DNA of 64,000 nt from Labrys monachus (lineage in GTDB: Bacteria > Pseudomonadota > Alphaproteobacteria > Rhizobiales > Labraceae), in the NCBI RefSeq assembly GCF_030814655.1, contig NZ_JAUSVK010000001.1:3429501-3493500 (forward strand), in the 5' to 3' direction. The translations under genes and the position numbers were made by a program. Of the stretch, positions 46,180 to 55,522 are shown in pieces. Below the pieces are notes generated by a model. That model ran no database searches. It was not told the origin of the DNA and saw only the letters and a list, made by a program, of their open reading frames with translations. Numbering within the stretch: position 1 is the stretch's first letter; each line of letters opens with the position of its first letter.

Positions 46180-47753
46180 CGTGGGGTCTCCTGCGGGGAT
46201 GCCAGGGGTTCGCGGCTGCCGGTCGCCGCGAGGATCACATTGTGCTCCGTCATCGCCTCGCCGCTGAGTTCGGCGGCGATCCGTCCGGCCCGGATCACCA
46301 GGATGCGGTCGCACAGGCCGATCAGTTCCTGCAGGTCGGAGGAGATCACGATGCAGCCCTTGCCGGCCTGCAGAAGGTCCTGGATGAAGGTGTAGATCTG
46401 GCGCTTGTTGCCGATATCGATGCCGCGCGTCGGCTCGTCGATGATGACGATGGCCGGATCGGTCATCAGCACCTTGGCGAGCAGCAGCTTCTGCTGGTTG
46501 CCGCCGCTGAGCTGGCCTGCGACCAGATGGCGGCTGCGCAGGCGGATGTCGTAGCGCTCGATGGCCGCGCCGAGTGCCGCGTCTTCGCGCCGCGTCTCCA
46601 GGAAGGGCCGCCGGTGGAACCGCGACAGGGCCGAGAGCGTGAGGTTCGGGGCGAGCCTCTCCTTCAGGAGCAGGCCCTTGCCTTTGCGGTCCTCGGTGAG
46701 GTAGCCGATGCCCGCTTCGATGCCGTCCAGGGGCGAGCGGATGCGGACGGGCTTGCCCGACACGCGGACGGCGCCCGCCTTGCCCGGGCGCAGCCCGAGA
46801 AGAGCCTCGAACAGTTCGGAACGGCCGGCGCCGATCATGCCGCCGAAGCCGAGCACCTCGCCGGCGCGCAGGGTGAAGGAGACGTCCTCGATGAAGCCGG
46901 GGACATGGGCATGCTCGACTTCCAGCAGCGGCGCGCCGCCGCAGACGCCGCGCTTGGGCGGGTAGAGCATCGACAATTCGCGGCCAACCATCAGGCGGGC
47001 CATGTCGGCCTGCGTCAGGGTATGTCCGACATAGCTGCCGATCATGCGGCCGTCGCGCAGGACCGTGATCTTGTCCGCGATCTGCTCGACCTCGTCGAGG
47101 CGGTGCGAGATGTAGAGGACCGCGACGCCGCGGGCCCTGAGGCCGCGGATGACGTCGAGCAGCCGCCCGACCTCCTCGTTGGTCAGCACCGCCGTCGGCT
47201 CGTCGAAGATCACCAGCCGGTGGTCGTCCAGCAGGGCGCGGGCGATCTGGACGAGCTGGCGGTCCGCGATGGCGAGCTTCCTGATCGCCATGTCGGGCGA
47301 TACGGTGCAGCCGATCGCCGCGAGCTTCTCGCTGGCGATGCGCCGCATGGCACGGTCGTCGACCATGCCCCTGCGCGTGAGTTCGCGCCCCAGGAAGAGG
47401 TTCTCGGCGACGGTCAGCCCCTCGGCGAGCAGGATCTCCTGGTGGACCAGCACGATGCCGGCCGCCTCGGCGGCGGGCGGGCCGGAGAAGGCGATCGGAC
47501 GGCCGTCGAGGCTGATCGTCCCGGCCGTCGGCCTGACATGGCCGGAGAGCAGGCGCATGAAGGTCGACTTGCCCGCGCCGTTCTCGCCGATGATGGCGTG
47601 GATCTCGCCGGGCACGATGTCGAGCGTCACATCCGCCAGCACCGTGTTGGGGCCATAGGCCTTGCCGAGGCCCTCGACCCGCATGAAGCGGGACGGGCCG
47701 GGCGAGCCGACTTCGCGGGCATCGTGCATTGCGGAAGGCAGGGCGATCGTCAT
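46176..47753 (-). CDS. Sugar-type ABC tandem ATPase (RbsA family)
   Basis: A 525-residue double ATPase. Domain 1 carries Walker [10 protein letters not shown] and Walker B LVIFDEPTAVL; domain 2 carries the weak P-loop GMIGAGRSE, signature LSGGNQQK and Walker B IVIIDEPTRGIDIG. Its start is at 47753, directly abutting the GntR stop at 47754, so regulator and transporter are one transcript. Confidence 0.92.
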   Translation of the reverse strand: MTIALPSAMHDAREVGSPGPSRFMRVEGLGKAYGPNTVLADVTLDIVPGEIHAIIGENGAGKSTFMRLLSGHVRPTAGTISLDGRPIAFSGPPAAEAAGIVLVHQEILLAEGLTVAENLFLGRELTRRGMVDDRAMRRIASEKLAAIGCTVSPDMAIRKLAIADRQLVQIARALLDDHRLVIFDEPTAVLTNEEVGRLLDVIRGLRARGVAVLYISHRLDEVEQIADKITVLRDGRMIGSYVGHTLTQADMARLMVGRELSMLYPPKRGVCGGAPLLEVEHAHVPGFIEDVSFTLRAGEVLGFGGMIGAGRSELFEALLGLRPGKAGAVRVSGKPVRIRSPLDGIEAGIGYLTEDRKGKGLLLKERLAPNLTLSALSRFHRRPFLETRREDAALGAAIERYDIRLRSRHLVAGQLSGGNQQKLLLAKVLMTDPAIVIIDEPTRGIDIGNKRQIYTFIQDLLQAGKGCIVISSDLQELIGLCDRILVIRAGRIAAELSGEAMTEHNVILAATGSREPLASPQETPR

Positions 47754-48470
47754 CTATTCGAACACCGGCAGCAGGCGGTCGCGCGAGCGTTCGATATGCC
47801 TGTACATGGCGCCGGCAGCCGCTTCTCCGTCGCGCGCCTTGAAGGCGCCGAGCAGCGCCTCGTGCTCCTCCAGCGCCTCCTCGGTCACGCGGGAGTGGAA
47901 CAGCAGGCGGAAGATGTGGAAATGCGTATGGAGATGGGCCAGCGTCCCGCGGATCAGCTCATTGCCGCCGATCTTGTGGATCATGTCGTGGAAGATGGCA
48001 TCCTGGCGGGCGAACTGCGAATAGCGCACGCGCTCGTCGGCGCTGCCGCTGCGGCGGGACATCACGCCGGCGGCGTCGGCGAGCTCGGCCAGCTGCTCGT
48101 CCGTCATCGCCAGCGCCGCGCGGCGGGCGCCGTCGGGCTCGAGCAGCAGACGCAGGCTGTAGAGCTCCTGGAACTGCTTCCTGGTGATCTGGGGCGCCGC
48201 GTTGTAGCCGACCAGATGGGTCTTCACCACCAGCCCCTCGCCTTCCAGGCGTCCGAGGGCTTCGCGGATCGGCGTCTGCGAGACGTTGAGCTCGCGCACG
48301 AGATTGTCGACGGTGATGCGCGACCCCGGCGCGATCCGGAGCGACATCAGCTGGGCATAGATATTCTCATAGACCTCATTGGCCAGACCGCTCGGGCGCT
48401 GAATGTGAGGCGGGGTCGAATCGCCCCCGCCCTCCCTGCCTCCCGCGACTTCAGCGCGCTGCTTTGCCAT
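47754..48470 (-). CDS. GntR-family regulator, FCD type
   Basis: A 238-residue regulator: winged helix (about residues 25-90, ITVDNLVRELNVSQTPIREAL) and FCD domain with the metal-binding pattern FHDMIHK and HTHFH. ATG 48470 is chosen because AGAGG precedes it; the ATG at 48503 has no such site. It leads the importer operon and is divergent from the iron alcohol dehydrogenase gene. The palindromes at 48488-48553 are its probable target. Confidence 0.9.
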   Translation of the reverse strand: MAKQRAEVAGGREGGGDSTPPHIQRPSGLANEVYENIYAQLMSLRIAPGSRITVDNLVRELNVSQTPIREALGRLEGEGLVVKTHLVGYNAAPQITRKQFQELYSLRLLLEPDGARRAALAMTDEQLAELADAAGVMSRRSGSADERVRYSQFARQDAIFHDMIHKIGGNELIRGTLAHLHTHFHIFRLLFHSRVTEEALEEHEALLGAFKARDGEAAAGAMYRHIERSRDRLLPVFE

Positions 48471-48487
48471 GTTTGCCTCTTGACATT

Positions 48488-48553
48488 TCAGCGCTGATAG
48501 CACGATGGTTCGCGATATTCAATCAAATATCCTATAGGATCTGAAATCAAATA
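48488..48553. promoter_or_regulatory. Palindrome cluster between divergent operons
   Basis: Within 66 AT-rich bases lie TCAGCGCTGA (48488-48497), the pair GATATT/AATATC (48514-48519, 48526-48531), the perfect 12-base palindrome ATCCTATAGGAT (48529-48540), and a direct repeat AATCAAATA at 48521 and 48545. This is the only long AT-rich patch nearby and should hold both promoters and the operator of the FCD regulator. Confidence 0.6.
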
Positions 48554-48645
48554 CGCTGCGAAACACCGCCGATCCCGGCCCTGCGTTTCGCAGCGCTCCG
48601 CACCAGCCCGACGCCTCTCCCCGCGGTCAACCGACAGGAAACCCC

Positions 48646-49863
48646 ATGTCCCTCTATTCCGCCATCCGCATGCCCCGCGAGGTGCTCTTCGGCAAGAACC
48701 AGCGGGCGGCCCTCGGCAGGGTTGCACGGCGGCTCGGGAAGCGGGCCCTGGTGTGCACCGATGCCCGGCTCGCCGGTGACCCGATGTTCCTCGACATGAT
48801 GGCGCTGCTGCGCGAGGAAGGCCTCGCCGTGCATGTCGACGACAGCGTGCAGCCCGACGTGCCCCGCGACTCCGTCCGCGTCTGCGTCGAGGCGGCCCGC
48901 GGCTTCGAGCCCGACCTCGTCATCGGCATCGGCGGCGGCAGCTGCCTCGACATGGCCAAATGCGCCGCGCTGATCCTCAGCCATGGCGGCGCGCCGCAGG
49001 ACTATTATGGCGAGTTCAAGGTGCCTGGCCCGATCCTGCCGCTGATCGCCGTGCCGACCACCGCCGGCACCGGCTCCGAGGTGACGCCGGTCGCCGTGCT
49101 GTCCGACCCCGACCGCACCCTCAAGGTCGGCATCTCCAGCCCCTATCTGATCCCGCTGGCGGCCATCTGCGATCCCGACCTCACGCTCACCTGCCCGCGT
49201 TCGCTCACGGCGATCGCCGGGGCCGACGCCATGACCCACGCCATCGAGGCCTTCACGGCCATCCGCCGCGAGCCGAGCGCCGACCTCGCCCAGCAGCGGG
49301 TCTTCGTCGGCAAGAGCGCCCTGACCGACCATTATGCCCTGATGGCCATCGGGCTGCTGGCCAGGAGCCTCGAAAAGGCCTGCACCGACGGCAGCGACGA
49401 GGCTGCCCGGGCCGATGTGATGATGGGCGCGCTCGCCGCGGGCCTCGCCTTCGGCACCGCCGGCACCGCCATCGCCCACGCCATCCAATATCCAGTCGGC
49501 GCCGTGACCCACACCCCGCACGGCCTCGGCGTGGCCTGCCTCCTGCCCTATGTCATGGCCTATAACCGGGACAGCTCGATCGGCGAGTTCGCTCAGATCG
49601 CCCGCACCATCGGCCTCGCCGGCGCCAGCGATGCAGCCCTCGCCGACGCCGCCATCCGCACCCTGGCCGAACTGTTCGAGCGGATCGGCATCCCCACCAC
49701 CCTGCAGGCCCTCGGCCTCTCCGCCGGCGATCTGGCCTGGACCGCCGAGCAGGCGCTCGGCATCGACCGGCTGGTGAAGAACAATCCGCGCCCCCTCGAT
49801 CTGGCCGCGATGACGAAGGTGGTCAATGCCGCCTTCTCCGGCAACCGGCAGGCCCTGCACTGA
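48646..49863 (+). CDS. Iron-containing alcohol dehydrogenase
   Basis: A 405-residue group III alcohol dehydrogenase. It has the NAD motif GIGGGSCLDMAK, VPTTAGTGSEVTP, and metal ligands in GADAMTHAIEAF and HAIQYPVG...HTPHGLG. Family enzymes include lactaldehyde reductase, 1,3-propanediol and 4-hydroxybutyrate dehydrogenases. Next to a succinate-semialdehyde-type dehydrogenase gene, oxidation of an omega-hydroxy acid or diol through an aldehyde to an acid is likely. AGGAAA precedes ATG 48646. Confidence 0.9.
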   Translation: MSLYSAIRMPREVLFGKNQRAALGRVARRLGKRALVCTDARLAGDPMFLDMMALLREEGLAVHVDDSVQPDVPRDSVRVCVEAARGFEPDLVIGIGGGSCLDMAKCAALILSHGGAPQDYYGEFKVPGPILPLIAVPTTAGTGSEVTPVAVLSDPDRTLKVGISSPYLIPLAAICDPDLTLTCPRSLTAIAGADAMTHAIEAFTAIRREPSADLAQQRVFVGKSALTDHYALMAIGLLARSLEKACTDGSDEAARADVMMGALAAGLAFGTAGTAIAHAIQYPVGAVTHTPHGLGVACLLPYVMAYNRDSSIGEFAQIARTIGLAGASDAALADAAIRTLAELFERIGIPTTLQALGLSAGDLAWTAEQALGIDRLVKNNPRPLDLAAMTKVVNAAFSGNRQALH

Positions 49864-49889
49864 CACCCTATCGACAGAGGAACCCGACC

Positions 49890-51398
49890 ATGAGCGCAAC
49901 ACCGATGCCAAGAGCCGCCAATGCCGAAGGCGCCATTGCGGACCCCGCGGCCTCACTCGACTGCCGGCCGTTTTCGAAGGGGCTCTATATCGACGGCCGC
50001 TGGCAGAAGGCGTCGCAGGCGCATACCATCCCCGTCATCGATCCCGCCACCGAGGATCTGCTGGCGGAGGTGGCGGACGCCACGGTCGACGACGCCCGGC
50101 GCGCCGTCGATGCCGCCGCCGGGGCGGCCAGGGCATGGCGGCTGACATCGCCGCGCCAGCGCTCGGAAATCCTGCGCACCTGCTATCGGCTGATGATCGA
50201 GCGCTCGGACATGCTGGCGCGGCTGGTCTCGCTGGAGAACGGCAAGGCCCTGCCCGACGCGCGCGGCGAGATCGCCTATGCCGCCGAATTCTTCCGCTGG
50301 AACGCCGAGGAGGCGGTGCGCATACCCGGCGAGCTCGGCCGGGCCCCGTCCGGCGGCAACCGCATTCTCGTCGATTACGAGCCGATCGGCATCGCCGTGC
50401 TGATCACGCCCTGGAACTTCCCCGCGGCGATGGCGACGCGGAAGATCGCGCCGGCGCTCGCCGCCGGCTGCACCGTCATCCTCAAGCCGGCGAGCGAGAC
50501 CCCGCTCACCGCCTATGCCCTCGCCGGCCTCTATGAGGAAGCCGGCGTGCCGCCCGGCGTCGTCAACGTCATCACCACCTCGACGCCCGGCCCGGTCACG
50601 GCGGCCATGCTCGGCGATCCGCGCGTGCGCAAGCTTTCCTTCACCGGCTCGACCGGCGTCGGCCGCCAGCTCCTGGCCGAAGCCGCCAAGACCGTGCTGA
50701 GCAGCTCGATGGAGCTCGGCGGCAACGCTCCCTTCCTGGTCTTCGACGATGCCGATCTCGACGCGGCGCTCGACGGCGCCATGGTCGCCAAGATGCGCAA
50801 TGCCGGCGAAGCCTGCACCGCCGCCAACCGCTTCTATGTGCAGGCCGGCATCCACGACGATTTCGTCGCCGGCCTGGTCGGGCGCATGGGCGCGCTCAAG
50901 GTCGGCCCCGGCAGCGACCCTTCCACCGCCTGCGGACCGATGATCACCGCCAAGGCCGTCGACAAGATCGACCGCCTGGTCGCCGATGCCGTCGCCCGCG
51001 GCGCCAAGGTCGTGCTCGGCGGCCGCCGGCCGGAGGGCAAGGGCTTCTATTATCCGCCGACGGTGTTGATCGACGTATCCCCGGACGCGGAAATGGCACG
51101 CGAGGAGATCTTCGGCCCGGTGGCGGCGATCTATCGCTTCGAGACACAGGAGCAGGCGATCGCCTGGTCCAACGACACCGAATACGGCCTGGCGAGCTAC
51201 ATCTTCACCCGCGATCTCAAGCGCGGGCTCGCCGTCGCCTCCGAGATCGAATCCGGCATGATCGCCCTCAATCGCGGCCTCGTCTCCGATCCGGCGGCGC
51301 CGTTCGGCGGCGTCAAGCAGAGCGGCCTCGGCCGCGAGGGCGGCGCCCACGGCGTGCTCGAATTCCTGGAGGCCAAATATATCGCGACGTCGTTCTGA
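49890..51398 (+). CDS. NAD(P)-dependent aldehyde dehydrogenase (SSADH-like)
   Basis: A 502-residue aldehyde dehydrogenase with catalytic Cys309 (NAGEACTAA) and Glu275 (MELGGNAP). The end [16 protein letters not shown] and the [21 protein letters not shown] stretch resemble succinate-semialdehyde dehydrogenase GabD. A 30-residue N-terminal extension precedes the fold. It is 26 bases after the alcohol dehydrogenase gene, so alcohol, aldehyde and acid are likely consecutive in one pathway. Confidence 0.92.
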   Translation: MSATPMPRAANAEGAIADPAASLDCRPFSKGLYIDGRWQKASQAHTIPVIDPATEDLLAEVADATVDDARRAVDAAAGAARAWRLTSPRQRSEILRTCYRLMIERSDMLARLVSLENGKALPDARGEIAYAAEFFRWNAEEAVRIPGELGRAPSGGNRILVDYEPIGIAVLITPWNFPAAMATRKIAPALAAGCTVILKPASETPLTAYALAGLYEEAGVPPGVVNVITTSTPGPVTAAMLGDPRVRKLSFTGSTGVGRQLLAEAAKTVLSSSMELGGNAPFLVFDDADLDAALDGAMVAKMRNAGEACTAANRFYVQAGIHDDFVAGLVGRMGALKVGPGSDPSTACGPMITAKAVDKIDRLVADAVARGAKVVLGGRRPEGKGFYYPPTVLIDVSPDAEMAREEIFGPVAAIYRFETQEQAIAWSNDTEYGLASYIFTRDLKRGLAVASEIESGMIALNRGLVSDPAAPFGGVKQSGLGREGGAHGVLEFLEAKYIATSF

Positions 51399-51408
51399 CC
51401 GGCGGGCG

Positions 51409-51431
51409 GGCGGTCCCGTTTCGGGGCCGCC
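51409..51431. terminator. GC hairpin after the aldehyde dehydrogenase gene
   Basis: GGCGGTCCCG pairs with CGGGGCCGCC with one mismatch around a TTT loop, ten bases after the stop codon. There is no T-run. It probably ends the two-gene dehydrogenase operon. Confidence 0.5.
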
Positions 51432-51595
51432 TGCCGATCGGGGGCCGGATCGGCGAGCGGTCGGTACGCTTCGCCGTCAAGGCGTTCGAATGCCCACCGT
51501 GGCTTGAACCCAACCGATAATATTCCACCCTACCAGACAGCGCCGCATCGCGCCCGCGGCCCCGGGGTTGCATCCGAAAACGCCCTCCGCTATGC

Positions 51596-51605
51596 CTGTA
51601 TACAA
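51596..51605 (-). promoter_or_regulatory. GTATAC-type operator, copy 2
   Basis: The minus strand reads TTGTATACAG, sharing GTATACAG with the sites at 34045 and 53355. It lies 22 bases upstream of the class II aldolase-fold gene, where a repressor would act. The FCD-type GntR protein encoded at 53367 is the nearest candidate. Confidence 0.5.
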
Positions 51606-51626
51606 GGATGCACAGAGGAGACTGGA

Positions 51627-52352
51627 ATGAAATCCGTGGGAGCAGGGTCGGAGCAGGCGGCACGGGAGGACCTCGCCGCCGCCTACAGGCTTATTGCGCG
51701 GTTCGGCATGGACGATCTCATCCATACCCACGTCTCGGCGCGCCTTCCCGCCGAGCCCGACCTGCTGCTCATCAACCGCTACGGGGACCTCTTCCGCGAG
51801 GTCTCGCCGGAGTCGCTGCTCGTCATCGACCATGACGGCAACCAGGTCCGCGGCACGCAGGCGCCGGTCAACACCGCCGGCGTCGTCATCCATACGGCGA
51901 TCCACGCCGCGCGGCCCGACGCCATGTGCGTCGCCCACACCCATACGGTGGCGGGCGTCGCGGTGAGCTGCCTCGAAGAGGGGTTGCTGCCGCTCAACCA
52001 GACGGCGCTGCTCTTCCACGGACGGCTGAGCTACCACGCCTTCGAGGGCATCGCGCTCGATCGGGACGAGCAGGCGCGGCTGGTGGCGGATCTCGGCGCC
52101 AACAATGCGATGATCCTGCGAAACCATGGCCTGCTGACGGTGGGACGGACCGTGGGCGAAGCGTTTTCGCTGATGTACGGCCTCGAGCAGGCCTGCCGGA
52201 TCCAGTTGGCGGCACAGGCCTCGGGCGCGCGGCTCCTCATGCCGCCGGAGAGCGTGCAGGCGCGGACGGCCGGGCAGTATGCCGCCGATCCCGACGGGTC
52301 CGCCGAACTCGAATGGCTGGCGTTGCGGCGGCTCGCCGACATGCCGTTCTGA
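51627..52352 (+). CDS. Class II aldolase/adducin-family protein
   Basis: A 241-residue protein of the aldolase II/adducin fold, the group of fuculose- and ribulose-phosphate aldolases or epimerases and of several decarboxylases. The zinc-site block AHTHTVAGVAV and ILRNHGLLT are clear, and DDLIHTHVSARLP is the usual N-terminal stretch. GAGGAG six bases before sets ATG 51627. It is followed by a 2-hydroxyacid dehydrogenase and a GntR gene. Confidence 0.9.
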   Translation: MKSVGAGSEQAAREDLAAAYRLIARFGMDDLIHTHVSARLPAEPDLLLINRYGDLFREVSPESLLVIDHDGNQVRGTQAPVNTAGVVIHTAIHAARPDAMCVAHTHTVAGVAVSCLEEGLLPLNQTALLFHGRLSYHAFEGIALDRDEQARLVADLGANNAMILRNHGLLTVGRTVGEAFSLMYGLEQACRIQLAAQASGARLLMPPESVQARTAGQYAADPDGSAELEWLALRRLADMPF

Positions 52353-52366
52353 GACGGCACCCCGGC

Positions 52367-53317
52367 ATGTTGCGCATCCTGCTCGCCGATCCGCTTGCCT
52401 ATGACGCGGCGTTCGACGCGGTTCTCGCCGAGCTGGCTCCGCATGTCGAAACCTATCGATGGCCGGACGGGCCGGCGGACGGGCGATACGATGTCCTCGC
52501 CGCATGGCGGCTTCCGGATGGTTTCGGCGTGGTGTCCGACAGCGTGAAGCTCGTCTTCTGCTTCGGAGCCGGCGCGGACCACCTCCTGGCCGATCCGCGA
52601 CTGCCCGCCCACCCGCCGGTGGTGCGGCTGCTCGATGCCGGCCAGGCCGCGCAGCTCGTCGACTATGCCCACCATGTCGCCTTCGCGCGCCTCCAGAACG
52701 ACCAGAAATATCTCGACGATCAGCGCCGCCATCTCTGGGACCCCGCCCCCTCGCTCAAGCGCACGCGGGCGACGACCCGGGTGGCGGTTCTCGGCCTCGG
52801 GCCGATCGGGACGGACGTCGCGACCGCGCTCGCCGCGACCGGCTTTGCCGTCCGCGCATGGTCGCGCCGTCCGCGCCGGCTGGAGGGCATCGACACATCC
52901 GCGGGCGCCGAGGGCCTGCCGGACTGCGTGCGCAGCGCCGACGTGCTCGTCAACCTGCTGCCGCTGCACCCGCAGACGGCGGACCTGCTCGGCGAGCCGC
53001 TCTTCTCCCTGCTCGCCGACGGCGCCTATGTCGCCAATCTCGGCCGGGGCGGCCATCTCGACGAACTTGCGCTGCGCGGGGCGCTCGACAGCGGCCGGAT
53101 CGGCTGCGCCTGGATCGACGCCTTCGGCGAAGAGCCCCTGCCCTCCTCGCACTGGCTGTGGACGCATGACAGGGTTCGCCTGACCCCGCATGTCGGCGGC
53201 CTGCCGACCCCCGCCGGCTCCGCCCGCTCGCTCGCCGCCGCCATCGCCGCCTACCGCGCCGGCGCGCCGCTGCCGGGCCTGGTGCGAGCGGCGGCGGCCA
53301 CGCGAGACACGGCCTGA
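52367..53317 (+). CDS. D-2-hydroxyacid dehydrogenase (GhrA-like)
   Basis: A 316-residue NAD(P)-dependent reductase of the D-isomer-specific 2-hydroxyacid family. It has the nucleotide motif VLGLGPIG and catalytic Arg227 (NLGRGGH), Glu256 (GEEPLP) and His275 (LTPHVGG). The layout, with LVFCFGAGADHLL, is that of glyoxylate/hydroxypyruvate reductase GhrA. It starts 14 bases after the aldolase-fold gene without a strong ribosome site, so coupling is likely. Confidence 0.9.
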   Translation: MLRILLADPLAYDAAFDAVLAELAPHVETYRWPDGPADGRYDVLAAWRLPDGFGVVSDSVKLVFCFGAGADHLLADPRLPAHPPVVRLLDAGQAAQLVDYAHHVAFARLQNDQKYLDDQRRHLWDPAPSLKRTRATTRVAVLGLGPIGTDVATALAATGFAVRAWSRRPRRLEGIDTSAGAEGLPDCVRSADVLVNLLPLHPQTADLLGEPLFSLLADGAYVANLGRGGHLDELALRGALDSGRIGCAWIDAFGEEPLPSSHWLWTHDRVRLTPHVGGLPTPAGSARSLAAAIAAYRAGAPLPGLVRAAAATRDTA

Positions 53318-53354
53318 TCGCAGTTGCCGCTTGACTCCCTCACCGTCTGGATCC

Positions 53355-53364
53355 CAGTATACAG
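53355..53364. promoter_or_regulatory. GTATAC-type operator, copy 3
   Basis: CAGTATACAG ends two bases before the ATG of the GntR gene and is identical to 34045-34054. In this position it replaces a normal ribosome site, so binding could block the regulator's own expression directly. Confidence 0.55.
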
Positions 53365-53366
53365 CC

Positions 53367-54083
53367 ATGTTGCAGCTCAATTCGCCCGTTATTTCCTCCC
53401 AATCCGGCAAGCGTGACACCATTGCCGCGCGGGCCTGCGTCGAGCTGCGCGAGGCGATCGTCACCGGGCGGCTCAAGCCGGGAACCAATGTCTCGGAGAC
53501 CGGCGTCGCCAAGTCGATGGGCATCAGCCGGACGCCGGTGCGCGAGGCCTTCGCCCGGCTCTTCGACGAAGGGCTGATCGAGATCTCGCCGCAGAGCGGC
53601 ACGCTGGTGTCGCGGATCGACACGCAGCTCGTGCGCGAGGCGGTCTTCATCCGCTCGACGCTGGAGAGCGCGGTCGTCGCCCGCACGGATGTGACGCCCG
53701 ACGCGGCGACCCTCGACGAGCTGGAGATGCTGCTCCGCGACCAGGAGCATTCCATCGACAAGAACGACATGGCCGCCCTGCACCGGGCCGACATGCGCTT
53801 CCATTCCGGCCTGATGCGCGCCTTCGGCGTCGAACGGGCCTGGGCCGCCTGCCAGCATGTCGGCGCCGACATGATGCGGGTGCAGTTCCTGATCGGCATG
53901 CGGCGCGACCACATCGAGGCGGTCGTCGGCGAGCACAGGGGCGTGCTGACGGCGGTGCGCGACGGCGACGCGGTGCTCGCGGCTGCCCGCCTCGCCGCCC
54001 ATATCCGCAACGTCGACATCGATCAGATGGACCTGAAGGCGCTGAATGCCGACTATTTCCGCACCCATGAGGACTCCCGATGA
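53367..54083 (+). CDS. GntR-family regulator, FCD type
   Basis: A 238-residue regulator with winged helix (about residues 20-90, VSETGVAKSMGISRTPVREAF) and FCD domain (RFHSGLMRAFG, HIRNVD). The ATG has no visible Shine-Dalgarno sequence because the CAGTATACAG motif fills that place. It lies between the aldolase/reductase pair and the polyamine-type importer and may govern either or both. Confidence 0.9.
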   Translation: MLQLNSPVISSQSGKRDTIAARACVELREAIVTGRLKPGTNVSETGVAKSMGISRTPVREAFARLFDEGLIEISPQSGTLVSRIDTQLVREAVFIRSTLESAVVARTDVTPDAATLDELEMLLRDQEHSIDKNDMAALHRADMRFHSGLMRAFGVERAWAACQHVGADMMRVQFLIGMRRDHIEAVVGEHRGVLTAVRDGDAVLAAARLAAHIRNVDIDQMDLKALNADYFRTHEDSR

Positions 54084-54153
54084 GCCATCGCAAAGCCGAA
54101 CGCCGGGCGGTTTTGCGAGACGCTCTTCCGGCGGCCGGGTGAATTCAAGAATC

Positions 54154-54172
54154 CGGACCGCCCCGCGGTCCG
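54154..54172. other. Hairpin in the leader of the polyamine-type importer operon
   Basis: CGGACCGC and GCGGTCCG (54154-54161, 54165-54172) form a perfect eight-base stem with a three-base loop. It lies in the 276-base gap between the GntR gene and the binding-protein gene. It could end the GntR transcript or act in the leader. The rest of the gap shows no gene. Confidence 0.45.
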
Positions 54173-54359
54173 CCCTGAAACGGAGAACCGAAAGGCGATG
54201 AAAGGCATCGGCATCGATGCCGTCGGCAAATCGGCCGGTCCGTCCGGAGCACCGATAGGGGGCTCGGGACGGCCGGAAGGCGAGAGACGGGGAACCCGCC
54301 ACGCCTTTTCCCGGGAGAACGTCCACACCAGAAGCACCACCAGAACACAGGGGAACACC

Positions 54360-55463
54360 ATGTCGGTAACACGCTTCACTGACGATACCGCGCAGATCGC
54401 GCTCGATAAGTTCCGCGCCGGCCGGATCGATCGCCGCGCCTTCCTCACCGCCATGGCGGGCCTCGGCCTCGCCGTCGCGGCCCGGCCGACCACCGCTGCC
54501 GCGGCAGCGGGCGAGATCGTCATCTGCAACTGGGGAGGCGCCGCGCTGGAAGCGTTCCAGAAGGCCTATGGCGCGCCCTTCAAGGCGGCGACCGGCATCA
54601 ACGTCGTCGTCGACGGCGCCGGCCCCGCCACCGGCGCCATCCGCGCCATGGTCGAATCGAAGAACGTCACCTGGGACGTCACCGACGGCGGCATGGTGGA
54701 TGCCGTGGTCCTCGGCAAGGGCGGCTTCGTCGAGCCGATCGACTATTCGATCGTCGACAAGAGCCTCGTCGGCCCGGACATGGCGGCTGAATTCGGCATC
54801 TGCAACTACACCTTCGCCAATGTGCTCGCCTATGACGCCAAGAAGACCGGCGGCAAGGTGCCCGCCGGCTGGGCCGATTTCTTCGACCTCGAGAAGTTCC
54901 CGGGCAAGCGCACCATGTGCAAATGGATCCAGGGCCAGCTCGAATCCGTGCTGCTGGCCGACGGCGTCAAGCCGGAAGAGATGTATCCGCTCGATGTCGA
55001 CCGCGCCTTCAAGAAGCTCGAGCCGCTGCTGCCGCACATCATCTTCTGGGAGGGCGGCGCGCAGAGCCAGCAGCTCTTCCGCGACGGCGAGGTGACGCTC
55101 GGCAATATATGGCACACGCGCGCCAATCTCCTGCACAAGGAGAACCACGACTTCGCCTGGACCTGGTCGCAGCAGCTCCTGTTCTCCAGCGCCTGGTCGG
55201 TTCCGAAGGGCAACCCGGCCGGCAAGAAGGTGTTCGACTTCATCAATTCCTCGCTGCAGCCGGAGGGCCAGGTCACGCTGCTGCGCCTGATGGGCAATGG
55301 TCCGTCCAACCCGAAGGCGCTCGCGCTGATGAACGACGACGACAAGGCCGTCTATCCGCTGGCGCCTCAGAACGTCGCCACGGCGCTGAAGATCCAGGCG
55401 GCCTATTACGCCGACAACGAGGCCGAGCTGCAGAACCGCTTCCTCGACTTCATCTCGCGCTGA
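54360..55463 (+). CDS. Polyamine-type ABC transporter, binding protein (PotD-like)
   Basis: A 367-residue extracellular solute-binding protein of the spermidine/putrescine type (SBP_bac_8 group). Residues 1-50 hold a twin-arginine style export signal: Arg25-Arg26 followed by AFLTAMAGLGLAVAA. The mature part shows IVICNWGGAALEAF and GKGGFVEPIDYS. ATG 54360 follows AGGGGAA; the longer open frame upstream is not protein-like. With a guanidino-modifying enzyme in the operon, a guanidino or other cationic amine is the likely ligand. Confidence 0.88.
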   Translation: MSVTRFTDDTAQIALDKFRAGRIDRRAFLTAMAGLGLAVAARPTTAAAAAGEIVICNWGGAALEAFQKAYGAPFKAATGINVVVDGAGPATGAIRAMVESKNVTWDVTDGGMVDAVVLGKGGFVEPIDYSIVDKSLVGPDMAAEFGICNYTFANVLAYDAKKTGGKVPAGWADFFDLEKFPGKRTMCKWIQGQLESVLLADGVKPEEMYPLDVDRAFKKLEPLLPHIIFWEGGAQSQQLFRDGEVTLGNIWHTRANLLHKENHDFAWTWSQQLLFSSAWSVPKGNPAGKKVFDFINSSLQPEGQVTLLRLMGNGPSNPKALALMNDDDKAVYPLAPQNVATALKIQAAYYADNEAELQNRFLDFISR

Positions 55464-55522
55464 TCGATCGCTCCGGGCGGCCGCCGACGGCCGGCAGCCC
55501 GGAGCGGCCCGCGGACCAGACC

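Noticed and set aside
46143-48497. A 784-codon open frame on the plus strand across an ATPase gene and a GntR gene
   Set aside because: Both real genes on the minus strand show full family motifs. The long plus frame has shadow composition and crosses two gene borders.
54198-54359. An upstream start for the PotD-like gene at 54198
   Set aside because: The added residues are low in hydrophobic content and would bury the twin-arginine export signal; ATG 54360 has its own ribosome site.
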